A stretch of 64,000 nt of DNA from positions 4,725,001 through 4,789,000 of the forward strand of contig NZ_CP111043.1 of the NCBI RefSeq assembly GCF_026250525.1, in the 5' to 3' direction. Each line of letters starts with the position of its first letter. Position 1 is the first letter of the stretch. Under the pieces are notes generated by a model. It saw only the letters and a list, made by a program, of their open reading frames with translations. It made no database searches and was not told where the DNA came from. A program made the position numbers and the translations under genes. Of this stretch, positions 1 through 9,672 are shown one piece after another. This stretch comes from Chondrinema litorale (GTDB taxonomy: Bacteria > Bacteroidota > Bacteroidia > Cytophagales > Flammeovirgaceae).

Positions 1-1
1 C

Positions 2-544
2 GATGTTGAAGCTATAGACTCAGGAAAATTGAGATTACACATGACAGACATCGAAATGTATAAAACTATCGAATCTGTAATCTCTGACTTCACTACAGAA
101 TTGGAAAGAAAGAACATGGAAATCATATTCGATAACCAAGGTTCTTACTTCCCTATTTTTGCAGATGAAAAAATCATTATCCAGATATTTGAGAACCTCA
201 TTTCTAATGCAATAAAATTTACACCTTCCGGAAAACAAGTTTTTGTTAAGTTATTTGAGACCGATTCCAATAATATACGCATTGAAGTAAAAGACCAAGG
301 GCCTGGTGTATCTACCGCAGATATGCATCGACTGTTCGGGAAATATCAAAAGCTTTCGGCAAGGCCTACTGCCGGAGAGCATTCAACTGGTCTAGGTTTA
401 TCTATAGTGAAAAAATATGTAGAAGCTCTCAACGGAAAAGTTTGGTGTGAAAGCACTTTTGGAAAAGGAGCTAATTTTATAGTTGAGTTAAAAAAAACTG
501 AGAAAATCGCTGAAGAAAAAAAAACATTTGACCAAGCTCGATAA
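2..544 (+). CDS. Sensor histidine kinase, C-terminal part (partial at window edge)
   Basis: The reading frame is open to the first base, so the start and the phospho-acceptor histidine lie outside the window. What remains is the end of the dimerisation helix (residues ESGKL-like, here DSGKLRL) followed by a complete HATPase_c ATP-binding domain. The N box (NLISNAIKF), G1 box (DQGPGV), F box (LFGKYQKL) and G2 box (STGLGLSIVKKYVEALNG) are all readable. The protein ends about 25 residues after the fold with a lysine- and glutamate-rich tail and has no fused receiver domain at the C-terminus. It should autophosphorylate and pass phosphate to a response regulator; signal and partner cannot be told from here. 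The first internal candidate starts (TTG at 29, ATG at 41) are not real starts, because coding sequence continues upstream. Confidence 0.92.
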   Translation, partial: DVEAIDSGKLRLHMTDIEMYKTIESVISDFTTELERKNMEIIFDNQGSYFPIFADEKIIIQIFENLISNAIKFTPSGKQVFVKLFETDSNNIRIEVKDQGPGVSTADMHRLFGKYQKLSARPTAGEHSTGLGLSIVKKYVEALNGKVWCESTFGKGANFIVELKKTEKIAEEKKTFDQAR

Positions 545-672
545 ATGAAATATTACCCACATTAAAATCAGTCTAAAAAAAGCATTTACTCTAATATTCA
601 ATTAGAACTACTTTTATAATTAATCAGTTAGTTTTGGATACTTAATAAACATTCGATTAGAAAAGATAGAGG

Positions 673-3327
673 ATGAAGTACATTTTTTTACTATTATCAC
701 TTGCGATAAATATTTGTATTGTAAATACAGCTAAAGCCCAAAGACTTTCACCAGATAACACTGATTATGCCGTCCAACTTTTTAATGCAGAAAAGCAGTT
801 AATCATTAAAAACCAACAAATCTCAAAAGAACAAAAAGCTAGTTTTCTTGCAGATTATGGTCTAATTGATGAAGCATTAAATCAGATTAAAACCTCAGAG
901 CCTTCATTCGCATATTATCTGGCAAATGCCAAAATAAATTTCAAATCTCACCAATATAAAAGTGCTATAAAGAATGTAAACCAAGCACTTGCTCTTAAAC
1001 CTGAAAATAGAGAATCTTTACTATTGTCAGGAGAAGTTTATTTAGCCCTAAATGATATTGAAAAAGCCATAAACTCGGCAAATACTAGACTTGCTAAAGT
1101 TGATTTTGATGATAAAGCATTAGTACTGCTGGCTAAAACTGCTATAGCACAAACAAATTTTGACAAGGCGTTGGGGCATATTCAAGAGGCAATATCTCAT
1201 AACCCGAATAATGCAGATGCACTTTATTTAAATGCCTATATTAATCTTAAAACTAAGAGTAAGAAAAAAGAAAATACTTTAGAGAAAGCCCTAGAACTAA
1301 ACCCTTATCATTCAGAAGCACGCTTTTTATATGGCTTAATATTATCAACCAAAGATATTGAACTAGCTAAAAAACAATGGCAAATAGCTTTATTAAAAGA
1401 CCCATTCAATGAGAAAGTTCATCAAACTATAATTAGCTTTTCTGAAAAAGATCAGGTTTTTGGAAAAAGTATCTCCAACTTATTAAATGAAGTAAATCCA
1501 GATAAAACACTCATAACTGACTTACAAAAAGACAAATCAGAAAATGAAAAAAGTGCTATAGATTTAGCTTTTGATTTTAGAAAATCACTTTACCACGAAG
1601 AAAATCTCACCGGTTTTTATGGAAAGTATTTGTCGAGTATTCATAGTAGTGATGTTAACCCAATTCTCTCAGCATCAGTACTAGAATTTATTGCTATAAA
1701 TGAATTATTAGATATTGATGAACAAGAAAGTCTTTCATCATTTTTACAGAATTCAGAAGCATCACAAATATTGAGTCTAGCACCCATATTTGACATTACT
1801 CAACAAAATGAAATTCTTTTAAAAGTAATCAATAAGTCATTTGAAGATAATCAAATAATAATCAACTTATTGACTTTTGCTAATATTAAGTTGAAGCCGT
1901 CACTACATACCTCTTCCGATGATTTTTTACCGCTATATAAAATACTTGATGCTGCTACAGGAAAAGATAAAATGCTAAAAGAAGGCTTAGTTGATATTCT
2001 ATCTGAAAAAGTTTTTCCAAAAGCATACAAAGTAAACTTTAGACAGTTTGTATTAAGTTGTGCAAAACCAAATACACAAATAAGTGATGACTATTTTAAT
2101 CTTGCTTATTCGAAGTTTTTAGAAGGTAATGATCAAAAATCTTGTAGCGAGCTAAATCAATATTTTAACGAATTAGATAATATACTTTTTAAAGGTGAGC
2201 CACAGAAGTTTACGGCATTTCAAGCTCAAGCATTAATTTACAATGCAGAAATGCAAATTAATAAAGGTAATTTCACAATTGCTGAACAAGTTTTAGATCA
2301 AGCATTACAAACCAACAATACCTATACTCCTGTTTACTTGACAAAAACTAAACTTTGCTTAATACAAGGAAAGTTTGAAGAAGCAGAAGTTTGGTGGAAA
2401 TCAGCCGAACAGATGGATGTAAACAATCCTGATGTGTATAAAATCAGAGCTCAATTTTCAATTCAAAAATTCAATCAAGGCAGAATACCTTCAGAACAAG
2501 CGCTTGAACTTGCATCTATCGAATTTGCTAAGGCACTTCAACTAGAGACAGATCCTTATCTTTTTGGAAAAACCAATAGAGATATTCAGGAATTATATCA
2601 ACTATTTGCAAAACCTTATCAAGCTTTAGAGTTGGCAGAATCTTACTTATCTGCAAAAGCCAATAATGCCAATCAATTTGAAAAAATATATATCACAGAA
2701 ACAAGCGCATTTATTCAATCAGTAAGAACATTGAATGGATATGGTACAAGTTTAATTTCTAGAGCACAGAATATTATAAATACTTCAAAAAATAATTCCG
2801 AAGTTCAAGATATGATTTGGCTAGCTTACTCTTATCTCAATCCAGAGTTATTAGATTCTCTCAGATTTAATAACCTGTCGGTTAATGTGAAGCATCTCGC
2901 AAGTTTGGAGAATCTAGAAACAAATGAAAAACCATTCGCTGTGTTATCTGATTTCTCACCTGTTAGCACTAAAGAAGAAATTATCTATTTAAAACATATA
3001 GAATATTTAATTGATGTAGGAAAGATAGAAACCGCAAATGAATTGATGAGTGACCATACTTTTTCAAAATACCCAGAAGTGTGGTCTAGATATAATATGG
3101 TAAGAGGTAAACTACTTTTAAAGAATAATGAAAGTAAACAAGCTGTTGATGCTTTTAATAAAAGTTTAGAAATATCTAAGTATCAACATGAAAGTAGAAA
3201 ATTATTAATTACCTTATTTGAGGGTGAGCAAAAAAAATATAAACAAGATATTAAAAATATGAGAAAAGATGTCCGGAAACTAGAGTTAGAGCCCGGACCT
3301 GATTTCACGTTTTATAAATTTTTATGA
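673..3327 (+). CDS. Secreted tetratricopeptide repeat protein, 884 aa
   Basis: A Sec signal peptide (about residues 1-22, ending AKAQ) is followed by a long alpha-helical protein. TPR-type units are visible around residues 60-250 (for example KSAIKNVNQALALKPENRESLLLSGEVYLALND) and again around 520-600 and 800-870. The middle third is more divergent. It is probably periplasmic or outer-membrane-facing and would act as a protein-interaction scaffold; no enzyme motif is visible. It starts 128 bp after the kinase gene and its stop is one base from the convergent small membrane gene. Specific function unknown. The ATG at 673 is chosen because it directly precedes the lysine and hydrophobic core of the signal peptide. 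Confidence 0.8.
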   Translation: MKYIFLLLSLAINICIVNTAKAQRLSPDNTDYAVQLFNAEKQLIIKNQQISKEQKASFLADYGLIDEALNQIKTSEPSFAYYLANAKINFKSHQYKSAIKNVNQALALKPENRESLLLSGEVYLALNDIEKAINSANTRLAKVDFDDKALVLLAKTAIAQTNFDKALGHIQEAISHNPNNADALYLNAYINLKTKSKKKENTLEKALELNPYHSEARFLYGLILSTKDIELAKKQWQIALLKDPFNEKVHQTIISFSEKDQVFGKSISNLLNEVNPDKTLITDLQKDKSENEKSAIDLAFDFRKSLYHEENLTGFYGKYLSSIHSSDVNPILSASVLEFIAINELLDIDEQESLSSFLQNSEASQILSLAPIFDITQQNEILLKVINKSFEDNQIIINLLTFANIKLKPSLHTSSDDFLPLYKILDAATGKDKMLKEGLVDILSEKVFPKAYKVNFRQFVLSCAKPNTQISDDYFNLAYSKFLEGNDQKSCSELNQYFNELDNILFKGEPQKFTAFQAQALIYNAEMQINKGNFTIAEQVLDQALQTNNTYTPVYLTKTKLCLIQGKFEEAEVWWKSAEQMDVNNPDVYKIRAQFSIQKFNQGRIPSEQALELASIEFAKALQLETDPYLFGKTNRDIQELYQLFAKPYQALELAESYLSAKANNANQFEKIYITETSAFIQSVRTLNGYGTSLISRAQNIINTSKNNSEVQDMIWLAYSYLNPELLDSLRFNNLSVNVKHLASLENLETNEKPFAVLSDFSPVSTKEEIIYLKHIEYLIDVGKIETANELMSDHTFSKYPEVWSRYNMVRGKLLLKNNESKQAVDAFNKSLEISKYQHESRKLLITLFEGEQKKYKQDIKNMRKDVRKLELEPGPDFTFYKFL

Positions 3328-3328
3328 T

Positions 3329-3568
3329 TTAATTTCTTACTTTATGAAAATACCTTTTCTTGGCATTCTCTTTAAGAATCATAAAAATTAACTGAGTAGC
3401 ACAAAATATTACACCAAATAGCAATAGAATTTTATCTAATATACCGGTGTTACCAATCATCCAATCTTTTAAAGTATAATAGGCAAAAATTACAAAAGAT
3501 AAAACGGCAAAGCATTTCATCCAAAAATCATAAACTCGGATATTTCTAGTACGTGTTAAAGCAGCCAT
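3329..3568 (-). CDS. Small two-helix membrane protein, 79 aa, unknown function
   Basis: A short protein with a basic N-terminus (MAALTRTRNIR), two strongly hydrophobic stretches (about residues 18-32 and 44-63) and a basic C-terminus. Both termini are therefore predicted on the cytoplasmic side. I do not recognise the family. It is convergent with the TPR gene, with one base between the two stop codons, and has a 567-bp gap upstream, so it is probably transcribed alone. It could be a real small membrane protein of Cytophagales. The clear positive-inside pattern argues against a random frame. Confidence 0.6.
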   Translation of the reverse strand: MAALTRTRNIRVYDFWMKCFAVLSFVIFAYYTLKDWMIGNTGILDKILLLFGVIFCATQLIFMILKENAKKRYFHKVRN

Positions 3569-4135
3569 AATTAGGATATTTATTTTAGTTTGCGAATGTA
3601 GATATATTGGTCTTAACTATAATTTAAAAAATTCTTAAAAAGAATACAAAATAAAGCATAAAGCATTACTAAATTCCTATTTTAAAATTCAAAACTTTAG
3701 TAACTTTTTAATGCAAAAACTTACATAATAAATCTATAAAATAGGCATACATTAATATCTAGGCATAATTACAGTTATTAAAGTAACCATATTTTAGCAA
3801 ACCTCAAAGTGTTTTTAAATTGTTTTTTCGACTTTTATTTAGCTTTATTTTTACTAATTCAAGCCTTAATAGTGATTATAAAATTCTAAAATTTAATATG
3901 ACTTCGATATATTAAATGTGGATTGAAAATGAATCAAGAAAAGAGTAAATAACACTAGCCAAATTTTTTAATCTCAGGGAAATTTTCAATCACAACATTG
4001 TCCTCTACCTAGATGGAATTGTTAGAATAGATGCTATTAGTCTAGTAGGAATTTGGTCTGAAAATGATACTCATGCAGATGAGTAAAATTGGCTATGGTG
4101 AGAAATGGGATGACTAAATAGTTCTAAATTTTTTT
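3569..4135. other. Long AT-rich intergenic region with a possible gene remnant
   Basis: No complete gene is visible in these 567 bases. The promoter of the small membrane gene should lie at the left end. Positions 3949-4086 (plus) form a 45-codon stretch without a start codon whose translation looks protein-like (it contains NHNIVLYLDGIVRIDA and ends WSENDTHADE before a TAA). This could be the decayed 3' end of a lost gene, but the stretch is short enough to be chance. No tRNA or hairpin of note was seen. Confidence 0.4.
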
Positions 4136-4519
4136 TCAAGAATTGTCACTCGCTTCATCTTTCGATTGCTTCTCAACTTCTTCGCTTTTTGCAATTCTTA
4201 CTTTTAATACATTAGATAAACTCTTACCTACAATTTTCACTTTAGTACCTTTATCAATATACTCTCCGCTTGTTGTAGCTTCATATTGTTCATCATTAAA
4301 CACAATCTTCCCCGAGGGCTTAAGAACTGTATAAACTTCTGCAATTTTACCAATTAGGTGAGAGGGCTCATTAAGCATACTAGTTTGTACAGTGCCAGTA
4401 AGCAATTCAAGAATATCTTTTTTGTTTTTTAGTAACTTATGGTCTCCAAACAATAATTTTCGAACACCAAAAAACACCAACATCACTGCAATTAAAATTG
4501 TTACTAATACTGCTTCCAT
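4136..4519 (-). CDS. NfeD-like membrane protein with OB-fold domain
   Basis: 127 residues: one N-terminal membrane helix (about 3-21), a basic linker, then a small beta-rich domain (about 52-110) with the NfeD C-terminal pattern LIGKIAEVYTVLKPSGKIVF...GEYIDKGTKVKIVG. In this family the soluble OB-fold follows the membrane region, and the proteins usually accompany SPFH/stomatin-type proteins or ClpP-class membrane proteases. No such partner is adjacent here, and the membrane part is reduced to one helix, so this is a short NfeD variant. The acidic and polar tail (EEVEKQSKDEASDNS) looks disordered. Role in membrane quality control is inferred from the family only. Confidence 0.75.
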   Translation of the reverse strand: MEAVLVTILIAVMLVFFGVRKLLFGDHKLLKNKKDILELLTGTVQTSMLNEPSHLIGKIAEVYTVLKPSGKIVFNDEQYEATTSGEYIDKGTKVKIVGKSLSNVLKVRIAKSEEVEKQSKDEASDNS

Positions 4520-4591
4520 TTAAGTATTTATTCTTTTGCCCTAAGATAATATTTTATGCATTTAGCATACAGACTTTTTAATCTTTAGCAT

Positions 4592-4628
4592 AAAAAAAGC
4601 CCTTTGGCTTTATAAACCAAAAGGCTTT
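4592..4628 (-). terminator. Rho-independent terminator after the thioredoxin gene
   Basis: An inverted repeat with arms AAAGCCCTTTGG and CCAAAAGGCTTT (one mismatch) surrounds a 9-base loop. On the minus strand it is followed by a run of T residues. It lies 18 bases past the stop of the gene ending at 4646. Confidence 0.8.
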
Positions 4629-4645
4629 ATCCAAATTGTTTTAAC

Positions 4646-5875
4646 TTAATTTCCTGATGCAGCTTCACTAATCATTTCTAGTAAATCGTGTGCCATTTGT
4701 TTTTGCTCTTCGTTTCTAGCAAGAGATTTGGCTTTTTCAGCCTTTACTTTTGCATCTTCAAAATCACCATTAATACCTTGTGTATAAGCATATAATGCAT
4801 AAGTTTCATAATCTTCATCACTTTTAACTAAATTATCTAACCAAGTGATAGACAAATCGATAAGAGAAGAAACAGAAGCAAAATCTTCTACTATTTCATA
4901 AGATTGATTATACCAAAAATCTTCTTCGTCTTTGCCAATTGATGAATAATATTTTTGTACAACCGCTGCATATCCTTCTGCATCCTGCACATTTCCATAA
5001 TATAATTTCTCAGTTACAAATTTAGCTTGTGGTAATTCAGATGGGCTTTCAATATAAATTGGCAATATCTCTGTTGTAACAATGCTTAATTTATTAATAT
5101 CATTTTCCATAATAGCAGCTGCTAAGGTAGCATTGTATACATTTTCTAAGTACCCTGAGAAGTTTGCTTCACCAACATTTGCTTTAAACTCTTCTTTATT
5201 ATTTTTTACATATGCAAAAAACTCACTTTCAGTATTAGATGCAAATACTTTAAAAAACTCGGTATACTCTAGATTTTTGAATGCTTTACTATCTAAATCA
5301 AGCATGAGTTTTTCGGCAATTACTTTAGCCAAATCACTATTACTATCTTTTATAAGTACTGCAAACTGAGCTGTTTCTACTTGAGTTAGCTCACCTTTTT
5401 CATATTTCTTTTTAAGCTCTGGCAGTAAATCAGATTTATCTTGGATAGTTTTAGATTGATTTAAAAATGGTTCTTTTTTATTATATCCTCCAATAGAACC
5501 TGTTAAGTTTTCATCTTTATCTAAAAAAACATAGGTCGGATAACCTTCTATCTGATAGGTTTTGGTGAAGGTAGTACCAAATTCAGTTTCAGCATCTAGT
5601 TTGACGCTAACAAAATTATCGTTTAGGTAACCAGCTACTTCTGAATCGCTAAATACATCTTTATCCATCATTTTACAATAGCCACACCAGTCTGTGTAAA
5701 CATCCACAAAGATTAATCGTCCAGAAAGATTGGCTTTGTCTAAAATGGTTTCCCATTCCTCAGAAGAATTTACAGTAATAAAATTTACTTTAGTTTCAGA
5801 TTGAGTGCTCGCATTTGAGAAAAAAGTAAATAATAGACAAATTGATAAAAGAAGGGGATTAATCAAGATTTTCAT
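4646..5875 (-). CDS. Secreted thioredoxin-fold protein with helical C-terminal domain
   Basis: Residues 1-23 are a signal peptide (MKILINPLLLSICLLFTFFS). A thioredoxin-like domain covers about residues 35-145, with the redox motif WCGYC (Cys64, Cys67) and the cis-proline loop GYPTY (Pro113). The remaining 260 residues are helical, TPR-like and lack cysteines. The arrangement matches periplasmic thioredoxin_7/DsbD-gamma-like proteins of Bacteroidota that reduce or isomerise disulfides of exported proteins. It is a single gene with its own terminator at 4592-4628. The CGYC dipeptide is typical of periplasmic thioredoxins with a reducing role, but the substrate is unknown. Confidence 0.82.
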   Translation of the reverse strand: MKILINPLLLSICLLFTFFSNASTQSETKVNFITVNSSEEWETILDKANLSGRLIFVDVYTDWCGYCKMMDKDVFSDSEVAGYLNDNFVSVKLDAETEFGTTFTKTYQIEGYPTYVFLDKDENLTGSIGGYNKKEPFLNQSKTIQDKSDLLPELKKKYEKGELTQVETAQFAVLIKDSNSDLAKVIAEKLMLDLDSKAFKNLEYTEFFKVFASNTESEFFAYVKNNKEEFKANVGEANFSGYLENVYNATLAAAIMENDINKLSIVTTEILPIYIESPSELPQAKFVTEKLYYGNVQDAEGYAAVVQKYYSSIGKDEEDFWYNQSYEIVEDFASVSSLIDLSITWLDNLVKSDEDYETYALYAYTQGINGDFEDAKVKAEKAKSLARNEEQKQMAHDLLEMISEAASGN

Positions 5876-6066
5876 ATTTTACAGAATCTATTTAAACTTT
5901 ATTTGTCTTTACGACATTTAATTGCCTCAAGATTTATAAATGAGACAATTTGCTAGTTATAATTAAATGCAAATTTTAGTCTTCGCAAAAAAAATTGACT
6001 AATATTAAGAATTTTGTAATAAACACCATAATGAAACTTCAGGTTTCAATAATTTTTATTTAGCAT

Positions 6067-7611
6067 TTATTCCAGATTATCATAATAGAATTTGAGTTTT
6101 TCTATTTTAAGTTTCTCTGTTCTTAATGCTTCGATTGCTTCATGCATATTAGCTTCAACAATCTCAGAAAGGTTTGAATCAACAAATAAATTTGATCTTA
6201 ATTTGGCTAATGCAACTGGTGTTTCTTCTGCTAATTTTTTATTTAAGCTATTCACATATTGTTGGAGATTGTTAATTCTCTCATTCCAATTTTTCAGAAC
6301 CAATACGTGAGGTTTTTTATAAATATAATCTATTTTTTCTTTTTCGGTAGTTTTAAGGCTAAATGTTGTATACTCAGATTGGTGAAATACCTCAATACAA
6401 TGCTCCTTAACAGATTTTTTGGCCTTTATTTTATAAGTTAAATTGCCTTCTTCACCATACAACCCAATTGTAGAAACCTCATCAAACCGTAGCTTTTCAA
6501 AGTCGTTATGTCGAACATATTTCCCATCAAATATCTGCGTAATATTATGAATTTCATAATATACTTTGTTAACAAGTATAGGTTCGTTTACAACAGTTTT
6601 ATAAGGAATTTTTGTCTCAGATTTTATTTCTTCATCGAACTCTCTAATCTCTTTTTTTATAGAAGTCAAGTTGATAGCAAGTGTATAACCATGTTTTCTA
6701 ATAGTCTCAGAAATAATTTTTTTCAGCACATCAATTTGATCTGGAAAAGACCACAAACAATGTAACATTAAGAAGCAGTCCATTAAATCTACCTCTTCTC
6801 TCCCATTTAAAAATGCTGAGGTTCGCAACAGTTTTACAACCTTTTTCCAACGTCGATCAAAAACGTCAAATCTATTCCCTTTTCCCGTAGTATTATATTC
6901 TTCAAGTTTATGCTTTATGAGTTGTAAAGTATTGATTACTTCATCACTCAAACTAACTTTATTTATCTCTTCTTCCCACAGGTCTAATTCTTCATTGGAA
7001 ATTTTCAATTCATCATCTACCGAATCTGCATACACATCTTCAGTACTAGAAATCATATTTATAAAGTTTCCTCTTTCTTTAATTTCTGTTATCAAATATC
7101 TTATTAGAAACCTATCCCATAAAGCTTCTAAACCTTCTCCAATTGCAGGTAATTCGTTTGATGCCGAAATAATGGCTTTAATATTTACCTTTTCCTCAGC
7201 CTCTCCATTTCTATAAATTTTCTCATTTAGAATGGTAAGGAGTGCATTTTGAATTGCTGGACCAGCTTTCCAAATTTCATCTAAGAAAACCACATTCGCC
7301 CCTGGCATATATTCATTTGTTAGGCGCTCATACTTATCTTCATCTTTAAGTTTTTTTATTGAAACAGGTCCAAAGATTTCATCTGGGGTTGAGAACCGAC
7401 TCATTAAATACTCAAAAGACTTCCCATCTTTAAATGCAAATTTCAATTTTCTGGCTATTAAACTTTTTGCAACACCTGGAGGGCCTAATAAAAATATACT
7501 CTCACCTGCCACAGCCGTTAAAAATGATAATTTTATCACTTCTTCCTTCTCATAAATCCCTTTGCAAAGTCCGTTTAATAGTTTTTCTACCCTTTCTCTA
7601 ATATTCATCAT
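6067..7611 (-). CDS. ravA: RavA-type MoxR AAA+ ATPase
   Basis: The AAA+ core begins near the N-terminus: Walker A GPPGVAKS, the MoxR-specific insert (FSTPDEIFGPVSI), Walker B VVFLDEIWKA, sensor 1 ISASNELP and the arginine-containing ALWDRFLIRYL segment. The C-terminal 200 residues fit the RavA extension (LARA-like region and a final helical part). E. coli RavA is 498 residues and works as a hexamer with the VWA protein ViaA, acting on respiratory enzymes with lysine decarboxylase as a partner. Here the next gene downstream is the unrelated thioredoxin, 190 bp away, and no VWA gene is seen in the window. A GTG start at 7620 is possible, but ATG at 7611 or 7608 is preferred because MNIRERVEKLL matches the family N-terminus. 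Confidence 0.85.
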   Translation of the reverse strand: MMNIRERVEKLLNGLCKGIYEKEEVIKLSFLTAVAGESIFLLGPPGVAKSLIARKLKFAFKDGKSFEYLMSRFSTPDEIFGPVSIKKLKDEDKYERLTNEYMPGANVVFLDEIWKAGPAIQNALLTILNEKIYRNGEAEEKVNIKAIISASNELPAIGEGLEALWDRFLIRYLITEIKERGNFINMISSTEDVYADSVDDELKISNEELDLWEEEINKVSLSDEVINTLQLIKHKLEEYNTTGKGNRFDVFDRRWKKVVKLLRTSAFLNGREEVDLMDCFLMLHCLWSFPDQIDVLKKIISETIRKHGYTLAINLTSIKKEIREFDEEIKSETKIPYKTVVNEPILVNKVYYEIHNITQIFDGKYVRHNDFEKLRFDEVSTIGLYGEEGNLTYKIKAKKSVKEHCIEVFHQSEYTTFSLKTTEKEKIDYIYKKPHVLVLKNWNERINNLQQYVNSLNKKLAEETPVALAKLRSNLFVDSNLSEIVEANMHEAIEALRTEKLKIEKLKFYYDNLE

Positions 7612-7729
7612 TAAAAGCACTAATTCTGTTTGGTAAAGTAAATTGTCACATTTTTTGTTTCAAAATATAATATTACCAGCAAGATTATTATTTAAATTTG
7701 CATCTATTTATTTTTTTGAACTGGTTGTT

Positions 7730-9613
7730 ATGAATCAATTTCGTTATTTGCTATTAATTACCTTGATGGCAATAATAATGAGCAATTGCTCCCAAACTGA
7801 TACTATAAAGAAAGATAATAAAGAAGATATGGTTCCTCCAAAAACTGCACAAGACCCACATACGTTTGCGAATCCTCAAAAAACTTTAATGAATCACCTT
7901 AATCTAGATATTGAGGTTGATTTTAAAGAGAAAAAAATATTTGGTGCCGCAGAAATAAAGTTTGAAAACCATAACAGTGAAGTCCTTTTTTTAGACACTA
8001 AAGGTCTTGATATACAATCTGTTAAAATTGGAGATAGAGAAGTTGAATACGTTTTGCACGATGAAATACCAGAAATGGGAAGTGCTTTGGAAATTGCCAT
8101 AGATACTTTTACAAAAGCAGTAAAAATAAAATATAGTACTACAGAAGGCGCAGAAGCTTTGCAATGGCTTTCACCATCGCAAACTGCAGGTAAAAGAGCT
8201 CCTTTCCTATTTACACAATCTCAAGCAATACTTGCCAGAACTTGGGTTCCTTGCCAAGATAGTCCCGGTATTAGGTTTACTTATAATGCTACAGTTAAAG
8301 TTCCTGAGAATTTAATAGCATTGATGAGTGCAGAAAATCCAGTTGAAAAAGCTGAAGATGGTATCTATACTTTTAATATGCATCAACCTATACCTGCTTA
8401 TCTTTTAGCACTTACTGTAGGCGATGTGGCTTATAAAAAAACAGGTAAAAGAACGGGAGTATATGCAGAACTTTCTATGTTGAATAGCTCAGCAAAAGAG
8501 CTGGAAGATATGGAAAACATGCTTGAAGCTGCTGAAAAGTTATATGGACCATACCAGTGGGGACAATACGATGTAATTTTCCTTCCACCAAGTTTTCCTT
8601 TTGGTGGGATGGAGAACCCAAGACTCACATTTGCAACTCCAACCATACTTGCTGGAGATAAATCTTTAGTTTCACTTGTGGCTCATGAGCTGGCTCACTC
8701 TTGGTCTGGCAACTTGGTAACCAATGCCACTTGGAACGATTTCTGGCTCAACGAAGGCTTTACTGTGTATTTCGAATACAGAATTATGGAAGAAGTGTAC
8801 GGAAAAGATGTATCTAGAATGCTCAGTTTGATTAGTTACTCCGATTTACAAAAAGAACTGGAAGCTTTAGACTATGGAGAAGACACAAAACTTAAACTCG
8901 ATCTAGCAGGAAGGAATCCTGATGAAGGTGTTACTTCGATTGCTTATGAGAAAGGTTATTATTTTATAAAACTGATAGAGCAAACTATCGGAAAAGAAGC
9001 TTTTGATAAATTTTTAAATAAATATTTCGGTGAACATGCTTTTAGCTCTATAAGTACAGAAGAGTTTTTATTCTATTTAAATGAAAACCTCCTTAAAAAT
9101 TACCCAAATGCAGACTCTCTGATAAATATAAATAAATGGGTCTATAATACTGGCTTACCAGAAAATTGCCCTCAGATAAAGTCTGAGAGAGTAGAAAAAG
9201 TTTTAACGCTAGCAAAAGAGTTTACTGGAGAAGGCAAAGTCCCAAAAACTGAAGCCTCTAAATGGATGTATCAGGAATGGGTCTTATTCTTAAGAGAAAT
9301 AGCCGATAGTGTTGATACTCAAAAAATGCAGGTACTCGATCAAAACTTTAACCTTTCTAACTCAGGTAATTCTGAGATTTTATTTGAATGGCTAATGCTT
9401 GCAGTAAAACACAATTACCAACCTGCTTATAGGCAATTAGATAACTTTTTAATGAATGTGGGAAGAAGAAAATTTATAGCTCCATTATATGAAGAAATGA
9501 ATGCTAATCCCAAACTACAAAATCTGGCTAAAAACATTTACAAAAAAGCCAGACCAAGCTATCACTACGTTTCCATAAATTCTATTGATAAGATATTAAA
9601 TATCGATCAATAA
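7730..9613 (+). CDS. M1 family zinc aminopeptidase (leukotriene A4 hydrolase-like), lipoprotein-type signal
   Basis: The exopeptidase signature GGMEN (residues 292-296), the zinc site HELAH (319-323) and the third ligand glutamate in NEGF (Glu342) are present and correctly spaced. The last 140 residues form the all-helical C-terminal domain typical of LTA4 hydrolase-type M1 enzymes (WMYQEWVLFL...YKKARPSYHYVS). It should remove N-terminal residues from peptides. The ATG at 7730 is chosen over the TTG at 7643: it directly precedes a short signal sequence ending MSNC, which looks like a lipoprotein cleavage site with an unusual -1 residue, so the enzyme is probably periplasmic and lipid-anchored. 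The gene is divergent from ravA and shares a short promoter region with it. Confidence 0.92.
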   Translation: MNQFRYLLLITLMAIIMSNCSQTDTIKKDNKEDMVPPKTAQDPHTFANPQKTLMNHLNLDIEVDFKEKKIFGAAEIKFENHNSEVLFLDTKGLDIQSVKIGDREVEYVLHDEIPEMGSALEIAIDTFTKAVKIKYSTTEGAEALQWLSPSQTAGKRAPFLFTQSQAILARTWVPCQDSPGIRFTYNATVKVPENLIALMSAENPVEKAEDGIYTFNMHQPIPAYLLALTVGDVAYKKTGKRTGVYAELSMLNSSAKELEDMENMLEAAEKLYGPYQWGQYDVIFLPPSFPFGGMENPRLTFATPTILAGDKSLVSLVAHELAHSWSGNLVTNATWNDFWLNEGFTVYFEYRIMEEVYGKDVSRMLSLISYSDLQKELEALDYGEDTKLKLDLAGRNPDEGVTSIAYEKGYYFIKLIEQTIGKEAFDKFLNKYFGEHAFSSISTEEFLFYLNENLLKNYPNADSLININKWVYNTGLPENCPQIKSERVEKVLTLAKEFTGEGKVPKTEASKWMYQEWVLFLREIADSVDTQKMQVLDQNFNLSNSGNSEILFEWLMLAVKHNYQPAYRQLDNFLMNVGRRKFIAPLYEEMNANPKLQNLAKNIYKKARPSYHYVSINSIDKILNIDQ

Positions 9614-9672
9614 AACCTAACATTAAATTTAACGTTCACTATTCAGAAAAATGAATTTAGTGAGGTTGATGG

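Noticed and set aside
7643..7729. N-terminal extension of the M1 aminopeptidase from a TTG start
   Set aside because: The ATG at 7730 opens a short signal sequence ending in a plausible lipoprotein cysteine, while the extension adds a second hydrophobic stretch without family support.
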